Shown one piece after another: positions 45,360-56,240 of a stretch of DNA of 64,000 nucleotides. The position numbers were made by a program, and so were the translations under genes. Position 1 is the first letter of the stretch; the number at the start of each line of letters is the position of its first letter. Source of the stretch: Anniella stebbinsi. Taxonomy: Eukaryota; Chordata; Lepidosauria; Squamata; Anniellidae. The stretch lies in the NCBI GenBank assembly GCA_029215795.1, contig JARDYH010000002.1, positions 364,772,973 through 364,836,972 on the forward strand, written 5' to 3'. The notes beneath the pieces are model-generated. The model did not search any database. It saw only the letters and a program-made list of their open reading frames with translations, and had not been told where the DNA came from.

Positions 45360-46330
45360 TAAAAATGGGTGAAATGTGTTCACAGATATCACGGATTGTC
45401 TCATTTGGCCCTTATTCTGAATTGGGATGTGGGCGGAGGCATTGGGGAGGTGCCTCTCTGATAATTCAGCCACATTTAAACAAGTTCCTGAACAACAGGC
45501 TGGCACTGCATTTATTATTTGTCTGATAGGAAGGGATCTCTTTAACTAGTGTCAATAAATCACTACTTTATTTTTTATGCTTTAAGTGTGTGTGTGTGTG
45601 TGTGTGTGTCTCCCCGGCTGTCCATTTCCATGGCCTTTTGACTGAAGGGCAGCAGATACGTGATTGCACTAATTGGAAATTATTTCAAACATTTTCTTCA
45701 GCCCCCTGCCTTCTGTGTTGCAGCGGCCAAGCAATTTCTGCTGCTCGGACCCAGACCGAAAGAGAGAGAGAGAGACACCCCCCCACACCTTGGATTCTCA
45801 ATTCACAGATGTTATGAACTCATCAGACGCAGGGGGTGGGTTCGTGGGGACTGAAGAATCTCAAGTTTTAAATAGCCTCCTCCTGCCACTCAGGCACAAG
45901 CAGCAAAGGAAACTTTTATTCCACGTGACAAGTCTTCCAACCCAAATTCCCCAGGAGAGAAATAAGATGAGGCCTTCGTGCCTCCCCGTGTCTTCACGTA
46001 AGTAAGGGGAGCCTGTAGCCCCCCCATTAAGGAGGTTGGCATGATCGCTGATATGGAGAGCATACAGATGCATTGTGGGTATGCCAGCGGGCTATCCGCT
46101 CGCCTGCAGGAGACGTCTTCCGTGGAGAGCAGCTACTCGGGCACTATTTCCCCCCCCTTCTGGAATCCATTTTAATTTAGCTCCTGATTAATACTTTATT
46201 CATTCTCCCAAACCACAAAACTGGTTTAGGTTTACAGCCTGTCTCATTGGGCGAGACAAACAAGGAAGTAACGGAACAGGTTACGTTTACACTACAAAAC
46301 TGGCATTGTAAAACTTGTTTTCTTCTCTGT
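45360..46330. other. Non-repeat sequence, possible conserved non-coding DNA
   Basis: No transposon signature in about 1 kb apart from a (GT)n run at 45586-45610. It contains AT-rich homeodomain-type words (CTGATTAATACTTTATTC near 46180, CACTAATTGGAAATTATTT near 45668) in otherwise complex sequence. Function is not shown by sequence alone. Confidence 0.3.
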
Positions 46331-46411
46331 GCCAATCTGATCTATTTCTGCCTCCGTTTTCCACTGTAGAACTTGCTGATTTCTTTCAGCTGCAACACCC
46401 ACCCGCCCCAA

Positions 46412-46442
46412 ACAACAACAACAACAATAACAACAACAACAC
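46412..46442. repeat. (AAC)n microsatellite
   Basis: About ten AAC units with one AAT. Confidence 0.95.
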
Positions 46443-46953
46443 TTCGAGGATTCGATGCTCTGTGGGACTGTGATCCACTGTGTACATTTCCAACCTTGGG
46501 AATTATTTTAAAATAGCCACGTATTCGCTGTGTAGGATCCACCAACCCAGAGACAGCCCAAGACCTCTGGCTGTCTGAGATGAAGGGCAAAATGGCACCT
46601 CCTACCACCTTGCACAAAAGACAAGCGGACCTGCACTCGGATCTCACTCCGACACAGGACCGTAGCCCTGCTCCACTCCACTGTGTCTGAGGACAACAGG
46701 ATAGCTTAGGGGGCACGGAGCAGGCCCTAGGCACACACAGCTCTGTCTTCCCACACCTTGCCTCTGCTCACTCACTGCTTTGTCTGGATCCTGATTGCCA
46801 CCCACTCAGACAACTGCTGCAGGGCCAGCGCGCATCATGCGAGCAGAGCAGCGTGTGCGCGCCCTGGAATTCATGGCCCGGCCTGGCTGCTTCTCTACTG
46901 GCTTTCTTTCTTGATGGCACCGTTTGTGATATATTGGTGACTAGTCCAGCAAA

Positions 46954-47154
46954 ATGGCTGGGGGCTCAGGGGAAATGGCCAGGGTGGTGGAGAGCTGCTG
47001 TGACCACCTCCAGTATCTGCTGCCTGAGGAGGCCGCTTTACTCTGCCGATTGGTCGCGCCAGCCCTGCCGGAGAAAACCCTGCGAAGGATGAGCGGAACA
47101 TGCATCGACAGCCCTCCTCGTTGGGATCTTTGGAAGCGTATTCAAAAGAATTGA
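46954..47154 (+). other. Short ORF in CpG-containing region; possible exon
   Basis: A 66-codon frame starts MAGGSGEMARVVESCCDHLQ and continues YLLPEEAALLCRLVAP, which looks compositionally protein-like but which I do not recognise. Upstream sequence (46815-46865) is GC-rich with several CpG. After about 47088 a different frame reads KDERNMHRQPSSLGSLEAYS and stays open to a stop near 47205, which could mean a frameshifted retrocopy or chance. No clear splice donor is evident. Confidence 0.22.
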
Positions 47155-47210
47155 GGCAGAATCAAGAAGATGATGTCAGTAATCAAGGCACTTCTGTTCT
47201 GAGTTAAATG

Positions 47211-48529
47211 ATTTCCCCCCCCAGAGGGGTTTCCCAAAGTTATGATGCTTGTTTTGAAACACAATGGTTCACTGCAAAGCAACAGACTGGTGCTGTAAGA
47301 AGAAAAAAATCCCTTAGCTCAGAGTTTCCCCTCGAGGCAGCTGAAAATGAAAGATCACCCAGCACAGACCTACTACTGGGACCTGCTTGAGATGAAGGGC
47401 CCCCAGATTTCTGCGTGGCCCAAATTAAGCATTGATGTCATCTGGGGGAAGCAACCAATGGGCCAAGAGATCAGAAGTTCAGAGATGTCCTGGACCACCT
47501 CCCGAAGACCCATCGTGTGGCCACCACTGGTTATTACGGAGGCTGCAGGCAGGCAGATGGGGGGGGAGGGGGATGAGAAACTTTGCAGGAAGATGCTGGG
47601 CTCAGATTCAGTGGCCGTTTGCAAAGCTCGGGGTCACTGCATGCATCCCATTGGCCAGGCCCCTGGAAAGCTCCACCCCTTTCCATGTGTAAAACAACTC
47701 TCGGAAAACCTTATCTCCAAATGCCACTTGACCCTATTGCTTTTGGCCGGCTGACCTTATCTACAGAGATCTATTTATTCATCGTGCTGAATTGACATCC
47801 AAAGAAGATCTCGGGGAGGAAATGAATTTTGAACCTGCGCCCTACTCGGCTTTGCCTTGCTGCCCCGATGCCTACCTCCAGCGGTGAGTCTGTCCGCGAT
47901 TTCACATTTCGGCTAGCCGGGTGCGTCTACAGTGTAATTTTTATCTCTCCGGCTATCAGATGGTGGCAGCTGGTGGTGCTGGGCTGTGGGTGGGTGTGTG
48001 CGTGTGCGTAAGAAGAAATATGCCACTCGCTTCATGCTCGGCGGAGCTGATTATTATTTTTGGCTTTCCAATTAGTTATTGTTCCATTTCAGACATCCCT
48101 CCTCTTTCCTCTTTGGCAACCGCCTCACTGTGTTCAGTAAACACAGGGAAAGGGTACAGAAAACCTTGCCTCGAGGACAGATCGTTTGACAAGTGGCAGG
48201 CAGAGTGACTGAAAACAAGGAAGGACCTCAGATCCCGCCAGTAGAACAGAATATGCCCACATTCACAAACACTGCCTGGGGGCCTGGAAGGTCCAAAGAC
48301 GAAACCAAGCAAAATGTAGCAACATTCCCAAGCACAAGAATAGTCAGGGATCCTAGTTCCAGAACATCACATGCGCACTGATGTGCACACAGAGGGTTGC
48401 TTCCAGACTTAGCCGTACTTAGAGTAGACTTTTTTGTCATGACTGACTTAAGTCCCATTGATTTCAGTGTGCCTACTCTAAGCTTGGGTTCAACTCATTG
48501 AGCCCCGCTGCATGCCATTTGCCCATTCA
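47211..48529. other. Unassigned, possible conserved non-coding DNA
   Basis: Sequence around 48040-48130 (GGAGCTGATTATTATTTTTG, TTTCCAATTAGTTATTG) is complex and homeodomain-site-like. The 48408-48495 patch belongs to the short CCATTGATTTCAGTG repeat family. No gene recognised. Confidence 0.3.
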
Positions 48530-48995
48530 TGCCAGGGGCGAAAGCAATCTCTTGCATGCAGAGGAATGCGCAAACTGCAAAATGAACAGGGAGGTTCCTG
48601 CGGGCATCCAGTCGAGGCACTGGCATTTCAGTGAGCAAATCATCTGAACTTGCCACGTTCACAAACACAAGCATATTTTTCAAAAAATGTCACCACGTTC
48701 CAAATGTGATAGCATTTGAAAAAATTGCATTTTTTTTTTTAAAAATGCATACTTTGAAATGTGCATCCCTGTTCCCTTACAGATTTTGTATGTCTTAGGA
48801 AATCGGGGGGGGGGGGGGGGAAGTGCACATTTTTTAAAATCACGCACAGAAATGCACACTTTTACCATTCCGAATTAACAATGTCACCGTTTGAATGCAC
48901 TAAAGAAATAGGTCTCCAATGGAAACGAGAGCAAACTGAACTGAGCTTCAAAGTGAAGTTTGGAGAATTTTAGCGAGCTCAAACATCCCTGGTTC
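48530..48995. mobile_element. AT-rich hAT-like MITE
   Basis: Contains GATAGCATTTGAAAAAATTG, AAATGTGCATCCCTG and ends AGCTCAAACATCCCTGG, the AGGGATGT-type terminus. A poly-G run near 48806 lies inside. Left border not certain. Confidence 0.5.
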
Positions 48996-49165
48996 TTCCA
49001 TACCTGACAAACACAGGTGGCTCATGGGACAAAAGTCCATTTAGTTTAGTCTCCTCTTTCCAACAGGGCCATGCAAAGAGATGAGCCTCCTCTCTCATTT
49101 CTCCCTAGCATCTGGCATTCAGAGGTAGATGTCTTCTGAAGCTGGAGGCTCCATTTAGCTATGAT

Positions 49166-49370
49166 CAGTGGAGGCTGGTGGCTCCGTTGTTAGTGGGGCA
49201 GTGAATCTGCTCTGTGGTTCAGTTTGAACCAGTCAGAACTCTAAGGGAGCTCTCCAAGGTGACATCAGCTGAAGCACCTTGGAGGGCTCCTTTAGAGTTC
49301 TGACTGGTTCTGAGTGAAACCCGGAGCGGATTCATCGCCCCTCTGACATCGGAGGCACCAGCCTCCACTG
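49166..49370. mobile_element. hAT MITE (CAGTGGAGGCTGG ends)
   Basis: Exact 8-bp target duplication GCTATGAT (49158-49165 and 49371-49378). Terminal inverted repeat CAGTGGAGGCTGGTGSCTCC. Arms are complementary through GTGAATC..GGTTCAGT and AGTCAGAACTCTAA. 205 bp, non-coding. Sister copies at 32667-32902 and 36205-36330. Confidence 0.95.
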
Positions 49371-49759
49371 GCTATGATGGTTCATATCTGCTGATATGCC
49401 ACCAACCCCCACCTAAGCTAGTGTCCATCTAACCTACATCTTGTAGCAGTGAGTTTTATAAGTTATGTACCCATGGCGTAAAGATGTACCTCCTCCTCTT
49501 CAGTGAGAAGCTTCATAATGCTAAAACTTTGGGTCTGTTGTTGTGGGGCCGGCCAGAAAGTCATACACTTTGGTCTCAATGGCTTTTCCAGATGTGTAAG
49601 AGATGGCTGTAGTTATTCAGTGGCCCTTTGCACATGCTCAGAGGCAATCACACCTACCTAACATCTTATTATCTAGGGGGGAGCCCTGGAATTGAATTGT
49701 GTCTGAATTCTGGCTCAAATCAAGCACACCATCCCCCTTAAGACATCACCAGGTTCAGG

Positions 49760-49965
49760 TTGTCCATCAGGGCTGGGGAATGTTATATGACGACTCCCAT
49801 CAACGCCAGTCAGGATGGCTAATGGTAGCCTTCCTCAACCTGGTGCCCTCCAGAGGTATTGGACTACAACTCCCATAATCCCCCAGCCTCTGGAGGGCTC
49901 CAGATTGGGGAAGGCTGGCCAGTGGTCAGGGATGATGGCGTTATAGTCCATCAGCATCTGGAGAA
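49760..49965. mobile_element. Foldback MITE containing a second, nested copy
   Basis: The outer copy runs from CATCAGGGCTGGGGAATG to AGTCCATCAGCATCTGG. Between GGATGGCTAATGGT and CCAGTGGTCAGGGATG lies a complete inner copy (49824-49919: AGCCTTCCTCAACCTGGTGC to GGGGAAGGCTG). CTAATGGT and CCAGTGGT at its borders match 6 of 8, consistent with an 8-bp duplication. Confidence 0.65.
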
Positions 49966-49999
49966 GGGATATCAGAGAAATCTGAAACCAATCTGAATT

Positions 50000-50442
50000 A
50001 ATCCGGATTTCTACGACTCAGACCCAGGGATTCCGGAGCAGACTGGCAACTTCCCAGTCGCACCATTTTTTTTCCTTTCTGGAATTGTACACAAATTTCG
50101 TCATATGCAAATACAAAAGTTCCTGGAAAATACATAAATAAATATGCCTTTTTAAAAAAGAAAAGAAATACAACATTTTATACCTCTCTGATCTCTCTTC
50201 AGCCTCCACTGTGTAGCATTTGGGGGGGGGGGTGATTGATTTACTCGTTGATTTACACTGAATTAAGAAAAATATGCAAAATGTCATGTGCCTGCAAAAG
50301 GTACACAAACTGCAGCAGACTTTTTCATGTGCTTTCCTGAAAAGTCGGGTGGGGGGGAATCCAATTCTGTTGGTGAGCAGCCAGCAGGATGAAAGAACGA
50401 AGCGCACATGGAATGAGTTAAATGAAATCTGTACATCCCTAA
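50000..50442. mobile_element. AT-rich hAT-like MITE
   Basis: Words GTCATATGCAAATACAAAAG, TTTACACTGAATTAAG and the end GAAATCTGTACATCCCTAAT fit the AGGGATGTRC family. A poly-G run at 50221 interrupts it. Left border uncertain. Confidence 0.5.
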
Positions 50443-52386
50443 TCTGGAGCGACAGAGGTCCTTCACCAGCCATGTTTATACACTTGGCTCTCAGTGTTGT
50501 TAATGAACGTTTGGTTGTGCTGACTGATCAGTGCCTAAAATCAGGTTCTGAGGTTCTGTCCTGCTTGGGAGTCTCATTTTTCTCCTGGAAGGACTTTTCC
50601 CTGGGTGCCTCTTCATGGGCACTTTGCCTCGCGGTGGCTTCGAAATGGCGGCAGTCGGGTTACATGACGCTGCCGCCAATTCGAAGCAATCTAGGGGCAA
50701 AGGCCCTTTGCTCCGCACTAAAATAGTCGGGCATTTAGCCAGACTTTTTTCAGAGCGGGCTGGGCAGGGAGGGGGTGGAGCAGCGAGCCATAAGCTGGCT
50801 GCACAGCCTCCACTGTCCTTCCCTCCCAATTAATAAATAAATAAACTCCACTTACCTTAGAGTAGGTGGGCTGCCGCTCCAGCCACACCTCCAGCTGATG
50901 CTGGGCAGGCGCGGGCTCGGCAGCGGTGGTGGCGACAGGAAAAGCCACCATGGCGCTCCTGCCGTCAAGACTGGCAGCAGGAGCATCAATGTGCGGCGCG
51001 CCGAGTGCCGCTGCACCCTGGAAGAGGCGCCGTCAAGAGGCGGCCCTAGACTACACTAGATGTGTAAACCCTAGGAGATATGTGGAAAAAGAACTCTGTG
51101 TGTGCTTAGGAGCACTGTGTTCTATTCTTCCTGCTGGGAAAAAAATGGTTTAGGGGTGAGTTCTGGCTTTGAATAGCTCCTGGCTATATCACTTATTGGA
51201 AAGGGATATAAGAAACAAAAAACCCTGGTGTAAATGTTCCTTTTTTTGTAGTGTGTTTACCAAACTTTACTGTAGTAGCTTCTCAGCTGTTGAAAAGGCC
51301 TGTAACAGCAAGAACTGGGGTCTTGGTATCACTGATTACTTTCTCCAAGAGGAGGAGAGTGAAGTTGGTCCGGTGCTTTAACAGTAAAAGAAATATACAG
51401 AGCATGTACAGAGTGTCCTCTTCTTCCCATTCCATAAGCATGATCAACCCTTGTACATACAGGGCATTTGTGAGAAGGGCTTCCTCGGTTAGAGACAATG
51501 CAACTTTAAAGCCAGTCGCAGCTACTCTGGAAATTGCTCCTTAGTTAAGTCCTTTCCTGTTGGGCTGCTTCATCTTGACTGGCTCCTTTGCATTGTCTAG
51601 AAAATCCGTTGAGGCACTGGAGTGCATCGGGATCTTTCATCGCTGGTGCTGAGGTTGCAGGGCTGCATGTGTGTTCAACAGAACGTTTGATGGATGCCAG
51701 GAACCCTGCCTGGGGATTCCAGGAGCTCTGGGGACTCTCCGTTGCTGAATATGATTTGGTCTAGCAATGCGTTCCTCTTTCATTCGCTCCACACTTTGCT
51801 CTGCTCCGAGATGCTGCCCTGCTTTGGCAGGCCTGTGCAAGAATGTGAGGGCTAAGGTCCGGCAAGGATCTCGCGGTGCGAAATTGCAGGCGGTCTCTGT
51901 AGCTCAGCTGCTCGGGACTGGGGAATGTGGAACGTGGCCAGGAAAGGGGAGGCTTAGAGGAGACGAAATGGGCGTGAAGGCAGATTTGTTTTCCTCGTGA
52001 AACCTTCCACAACACAAGCTGTCTTGGATGTTTGACAAAGTCCACCAGCTTCTGATGACAAGGAAACCTTGGTCACTCAGCATCTGCCTCAGGGGAGACT
52101 TTCTGGGACTGACCACTGAAGGAACAGTGAGAGAGGGCCGCATTTTTATTTTTTAAAAGGCAGAACCACTGGCCAGTTCCTGTTCCGCTTAAGGTTGGAT
52201 TCAGGTGAATATCTGATGGCAAACCCACCAAGTGACGGTTGTTTTGTGTGAATGCTTGGAGGCCCGATTCATAGGCTATGTCTGTATTTGTTTATAATTG
52301 TCACAGCTATGAGCCAGAATAACTGGCAGAAAAGAATACAATCAAGCAGGTGCCATTATTAATGCTGATTATATGAACGTGAACAT
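50443..52386. other. Unassigned sequence with GC-rich segment
   Basis: 50590-51050 is GC-rich with frequent CpG (GGCGGCAGTCGGGTT, CGGCGCGCCGAGTGCCGC) and looks like the interior of a decayed GC-rich DNA transposon, or a CpG island without a recognisable gene. The AATTAATAAATAAATAAAC run near 50830 is LINE-tail-like. The remainder shows nothing identifiable. Confidence 0.35.
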
Positions 52387-52394
52387 GTCAGTGG

Positions 52395-52714
52395 TAGGGT
52401 GACCAGATAAAATCCAGGTCAGGGCTCATGTAACTTTAACAGTTGTAGAGAAAAGGGAATTTCAGCCAGTGTCATTTGTATGCAATTAGTTCCTGGTGAA
52501 ATTCCCTCTTCATCACAACTGTTAAAGTTACAGGGGCCCTGCCTTCTTTTGTATATGGTCACTCTAGTATAGTGCCTGCACCTTTAACTGTTGTGATGAA
52601 GAGGGAATTTCACCAGGGACTAATTGCATACAAATGACACTGGCTGAAATTCCCTTTTTTCTACAAGTGTTACAGTTACATGAGCCATGACCTGGATTTT
52701 ATCTGGTCAGCCTA
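52395..52714. mobile_element. Palindromic hAT-like MITE, copy 3
   Basis: Exact 8-bp target duplication GTCAGTGG (52387-52394 and 52715-52722). Ends TAGGGTGACCAGATAAAATC and, inverse, TAGGCTGACCAGATAAAATC. Complementary arms contain TTTAACAGTTGTAGAGAAAA and GGGAATTTCAGCCAGTGTCA. 320 bp, non-coding; close relative of 35029-35348. Confidence 0.95.
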
Positions 52715-52967
52715 GTCAGTGGAGTTCAAAAATAGCTGCCCCCAAAATTAACAGAGAAAGCACAAGGTTGATCAAAGGGATCGTCTGGCCCTGGTGTTCA
52801 TCAGATACAAATAAATGGAAATTATCCTCCCATGACTTGGGCAGATGACCAAAGTTATGATAATTTCATTTATGTATTTATATTCGTTATCTCTTCCGTT
52901 TCAGGTGACTAACAAAATATAAAATACAAATGGGTCAATGCAGACCCCAACTAACAAGGCATTTCAT

Positions 52968-53030
52968 AGACTCACAGAACAGTAGAGTTGGAAGGGGCCT
53001 ATAAGGCCATCGAGTCCAACCCCTCTTTCG
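52968..53030 (-). mobile_element. CR1 3' terminus, minus strand
   Basis: CATAGACTCACAGAACAGTA, GAGTTGGAAGGGGCCTATAA and GCCATCGAGTCCAACCCC are the reverse complement of the last ~60 bp of CR1. Confidence 0.8.
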
Positions 53031-53520
53031 ATACTTCTTTCTTCTAACAGTCTATAGGTGACAAGAGGTCACAGTGAAGACCCTCTAGACTCACAATCCA
53101 TACTCTGATGAACCCATTTTCATAGCTAATATATATTTCCCACATTTACACTCTCCCAACCCGAACAGGCTCTCAAAGCTTACCATAATAACAGCAATAT
53201 AATGCCATAATAAAAAATCAACACGATCCAAGCAATAAAGCTGCAAGCCAAGCCCATAAAATAGTGCATGGCACAAAAGAGTCAACCTTTCTTCCTCTCT
53301 AGTGCCAGGGCACCTCCTAAAAACTTAAACCCTGCTGAATCAAGCAAGCCCAAGGGAACCAACAAGCCCAGCACCCTGTTTCCAAGAGTGGTCAGCCAGA
53401 TGCTTCTGCGAAGCTCCTTGGAAGGGCACAAGGGACGCAGCCCTCTCAAAGAGTCCTCTCTTCAAAGGAGCATCCAGTCCAAGTCCAGTTTACAGAGAAC
53501 CATATGAAGCAGGAGTACAA

Positions 53521-53760
53521 AATCTCAAGGTCCAAATGAGGCCAACTGGGGTATCCAGGCCCCTTTCCCCCAACTTTTAGCCACTGAGGTGTTTCCAGTA
53601 TTTGAGCAGTTTTTGCTCCATCCTAAAAGGCTGAAATGTGTCTTCACTTCCATTGGCAAGGAAAAGCTTTAAGCTAAAATATGCTGGCATGCTCCAGTGC
53701 AGTTTTTTTCTCCCTTGCAAAGCTCTGCCTCTCAACGCATTATAGGTCCGTTTAGCTTTC
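53521..53760. repeat. Dispersed repeat shared with 39535-39790
   Basis: TTTAAGCTAAAATATGCTGG and GGCTGAAATGTGTCTTCAC have close counterparts at 39535-39790. Class unknown. Confidence 0.5.
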
Positions 53761-53924
53761 ATGCCTAATGGCTGTAGAGCAGCATTCCCCAACCTGGCGC
53801 TATCCAGATGTATTGGACTAAAGTCTGGAGGTTAAAAGCAGCTGCTGTAGGGAGATGCAATTTGTCTAATCCTCTTGTCAACCCATCTAAGCCAGCAGCC
53901 ATATGTATTACATACTAATTCCGC

Positions 53925-54652
53925 ATTGAATGAAGGGGGCACAGCGGATGCCAAGAAGATGCTGACCACATGGCTGGTCCTGCCAACAGCTTTCCCACAT
54001 GAACAACTCAGGACTATGATAAGGAAGGTCCCATGGCAAGTGACCCTAATGAGAAAAGGAGTCCAAGATGGGTGGGAGTTTTTAAAACAGGAAAATTGAA
54101 AGGCACAGTTACAAACCATTCCAACAAGGAAAAAAAGATAGAAGACAACAGAAGGAACCAACGTGGCTCCACAAAACACTTAGAGATGACCTGAAAATAA
54201 AAAAGGATACACAGAGGAAGTGGAAAGAAAGCCAGGCTACAAAAGAAGAGTACAAACAAGTAGCACAGAAGTGCCGGAATGATATCAGAAAGGCTAAAGC
54301 TGAGAAGGAGTTGAGGCTAACAAGGGATGCTAAAAGCAATAAAAAGGCTTTTTTCAGATACGTGAATAGTAAAAGACAGAGGAAAGAAAGGGTGGTTCAA
54401 CTGCTTCATGAGGATGGCAAATTAGTAACAGATGACAAAGAAAAGGCTCAGTTTTCTCTCAAAAGCGGGTCTATGACCCCCCCCCCCTTGAAAAAGTGAA
54501 GTACAAGCTGTCGGGGCAGGATTGCAGTTTGAGATTGATAAACAAATGGCCAAGGAACACTTAATTTCTTTGAACGAGTTCTAATCTCCAGGGCCCGACA
54601 AACTGCATCCTAGAGTAGTAAAGGAGCTGGCAGAAGAACTCTCAGAACCACT
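53925..54652 (+). pseudogene. CR1 ORF2 linker, 5' half of interrupted CR1
   Basis: Encodes the region between endonuclease and RT: basic, Lys/Arg-rich text, with KKAFFRYVNSKRQRKERVV and EDGKLVTDDKEKAQ at 54340-54450, then (frameshifted) PDKLHPRVVKELAEELSEP ending at 54652. A poly-C tract near 54480 shifts the frame. It is continued at 59218 beyond the inserted DNA transposon. Confidence 0.85.
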
Positions 54653-55210
54653 GGCTCAATTCGGACGACGCGCTGAGCCTCGGTTGTTGAATGAACAACT
54701 GACGGTTGTTGAGAAGGGCGGTGATCTACAGACAACACACTGCAGCAGGGGCTGCAAGGAATCAGCCACCACCCTGGCTGCAGATCAACAACTCGGCTCT
54801 GACGGACAGCCCGGCCGCCATTTTCCCCACTCACCGAACTCCCTTAGTCCTCCAGCAGGTATCCCAGAAGGCACTGCGGCCGAAAACCATGGGTGCTGCC
54901 ATTGAAGCCGATGTAGGACACGCCTCCCAAACCCCATTGGCCGCCACAGTCAGAGGGCGGAACTCAGCAGCTGCGGGCGAAGAGGCAGCCAGGAGAAATG
55001 GCAGCACCAATACAACAGTCACACCCAGCTTCGCACCCCAAACGTTGGCACCTACGCCCCATGGAGCCACCCCTGCCCACCCTATACGGGAGACCTGGCA
55101 CCTGTGAGGTTCACACACCTCCCCCAGGTCCCAGCCCCCACCCACCTCCCTCCCAGAGCAGCCACCCGCAAACACAGGAAAGAAGGCGAGAGTGGGGTGC
55201 TATAGAAAAC

Positions 55211-55216
55211 TTTATT
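55211..55216 (-). terminator. Polyadenylation signal AATAAA (minus strand)
   Basis: The plus-strand TTTATT is AATAAA on the minus strand. It is followed within about 30-50 nt by a GT-rich stretch (TGTGTTTGCGGGTGG). It lies about 0.9 kb past the end of the longest C-terminal frame of the Myb/SANT gene and would close its transcript. Confidence 0.55.
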
Positions 55217-56025
55217 CAGCAGGGAGAGCATACATGGGCAATAAGGCACATGGCCACCACTATGCCAGGGCAGAGCCTACGGAAAGGACAGTTGCCCCCA
55301 GGAAGGGAGGAGGAGGCTGGAAGGCACAGAGGTGAAGAGGGGACGGCCGAGGCCATGCCCCCAGGGAGCCAAGCAAGGGACGTGCCAAGGGGAGGAGGCG
55401 TAGAGGGGCAGCATGCCAGGGAGAGATGCCAGTCCAGAGATGGAACTCCACAGCCGACGCTCACACGGGGTGGGGGTAGCGCAGCCAGATCCAGGCACTG
55501 ATGCTCTCACGCACCCGGGACGTCTCCGCACGGGCGCGACGCTCTCAAACGGAATTCTCGGGCCCCGGCAAAGGCTCGATGTCCCGCCCGTCCCTAGGGG
55601 ACGAGAACAGAAGGGGGGAGAGGAGGGGGGACTGTCATAAGTGACAAGGAGGCAACATCAACACCAATGCATCCCGCCCAACATCCCCGTAACTAACCTC
55701 CATGCTGAAGGGCCCTTCGGCGTCAGACAATGCGCCCTGCTCGGTGCCTGTGGGACCTGTAGGGTGCCGACATCTCGACTGGATCTGGCTGCAATGGGGG
55801 GAGATTGGGCCGGGAACGAGAGGCATCCTGCATATGCAACAATGTTGCATAGGGATGCTGATGGACATGGCCTTGAGCATCTAGATTGGGTCGAGGGAGG
55901 CGGCGGGCAGAGGGGCGGGGAACTGAAGGGGCCTTATCGCGTATAGGGGTGGGGGCGAACCCACAAATGCATTCCACTATGGTCCTATGGCGGATGAGTA
56001 TAGGGATCTATAGGACAACTGTGCC

Positions 56026-56240
56026 TTAGGCCATGCCGCCCTGGAAGGGCCGTTCTGCCCCCTCCTCGTCCTCCTCCTCTTCTGCCTCCTCCTCCCCCTC
56101 CTCCTCCCCCTCTTCATTGGAGTCTGGTGGGATGTCGTGGCCCCTCTTTGGCCGGCCACCTACGCTCCACTGCTCCTGCCCTCCGGCTGCCGCCCCCTGC
56201 CTTCCCTGAGGCACCTGCTGCTGCCAATGCCGAAAGTGGG
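56026..56240 (-). pseudogene. Acidic C-terminal tail in an alternative frame
   Basis: In a different frame from the main C-terminal ORF the sequence reads RQGAAAGGQEQWSVGGRPK then NEEGEEEGEEEAEEEEDEE and ends at 56026. A Gln-rich to acidic continuation looks more natural than the overlapping Pro/Arg-rich frame, suggesting a second frameshift at about 56190-56250. The acidic run is encoded by a GAG-rich simple repeat. Confidence 0.45.

Noticed and set aside
54640..54660. CTG/CAG at the borders of the Myb element as a 3-bp target duplication
   Set aside because: Left CTG and right CAG are complementary, not directly repeated, so they belong to the terminal inverted repeat rather than a duplication.
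54684..55946. Plus-strand frames in the left part of the Myb element as a possible DDE transposase
   Set aside because: No D..D..E spacing or helix-turn-helix text. The frames are Pro/Ala/Arg-rich and run antisense to the Myb transcript's likely 3' UTR.
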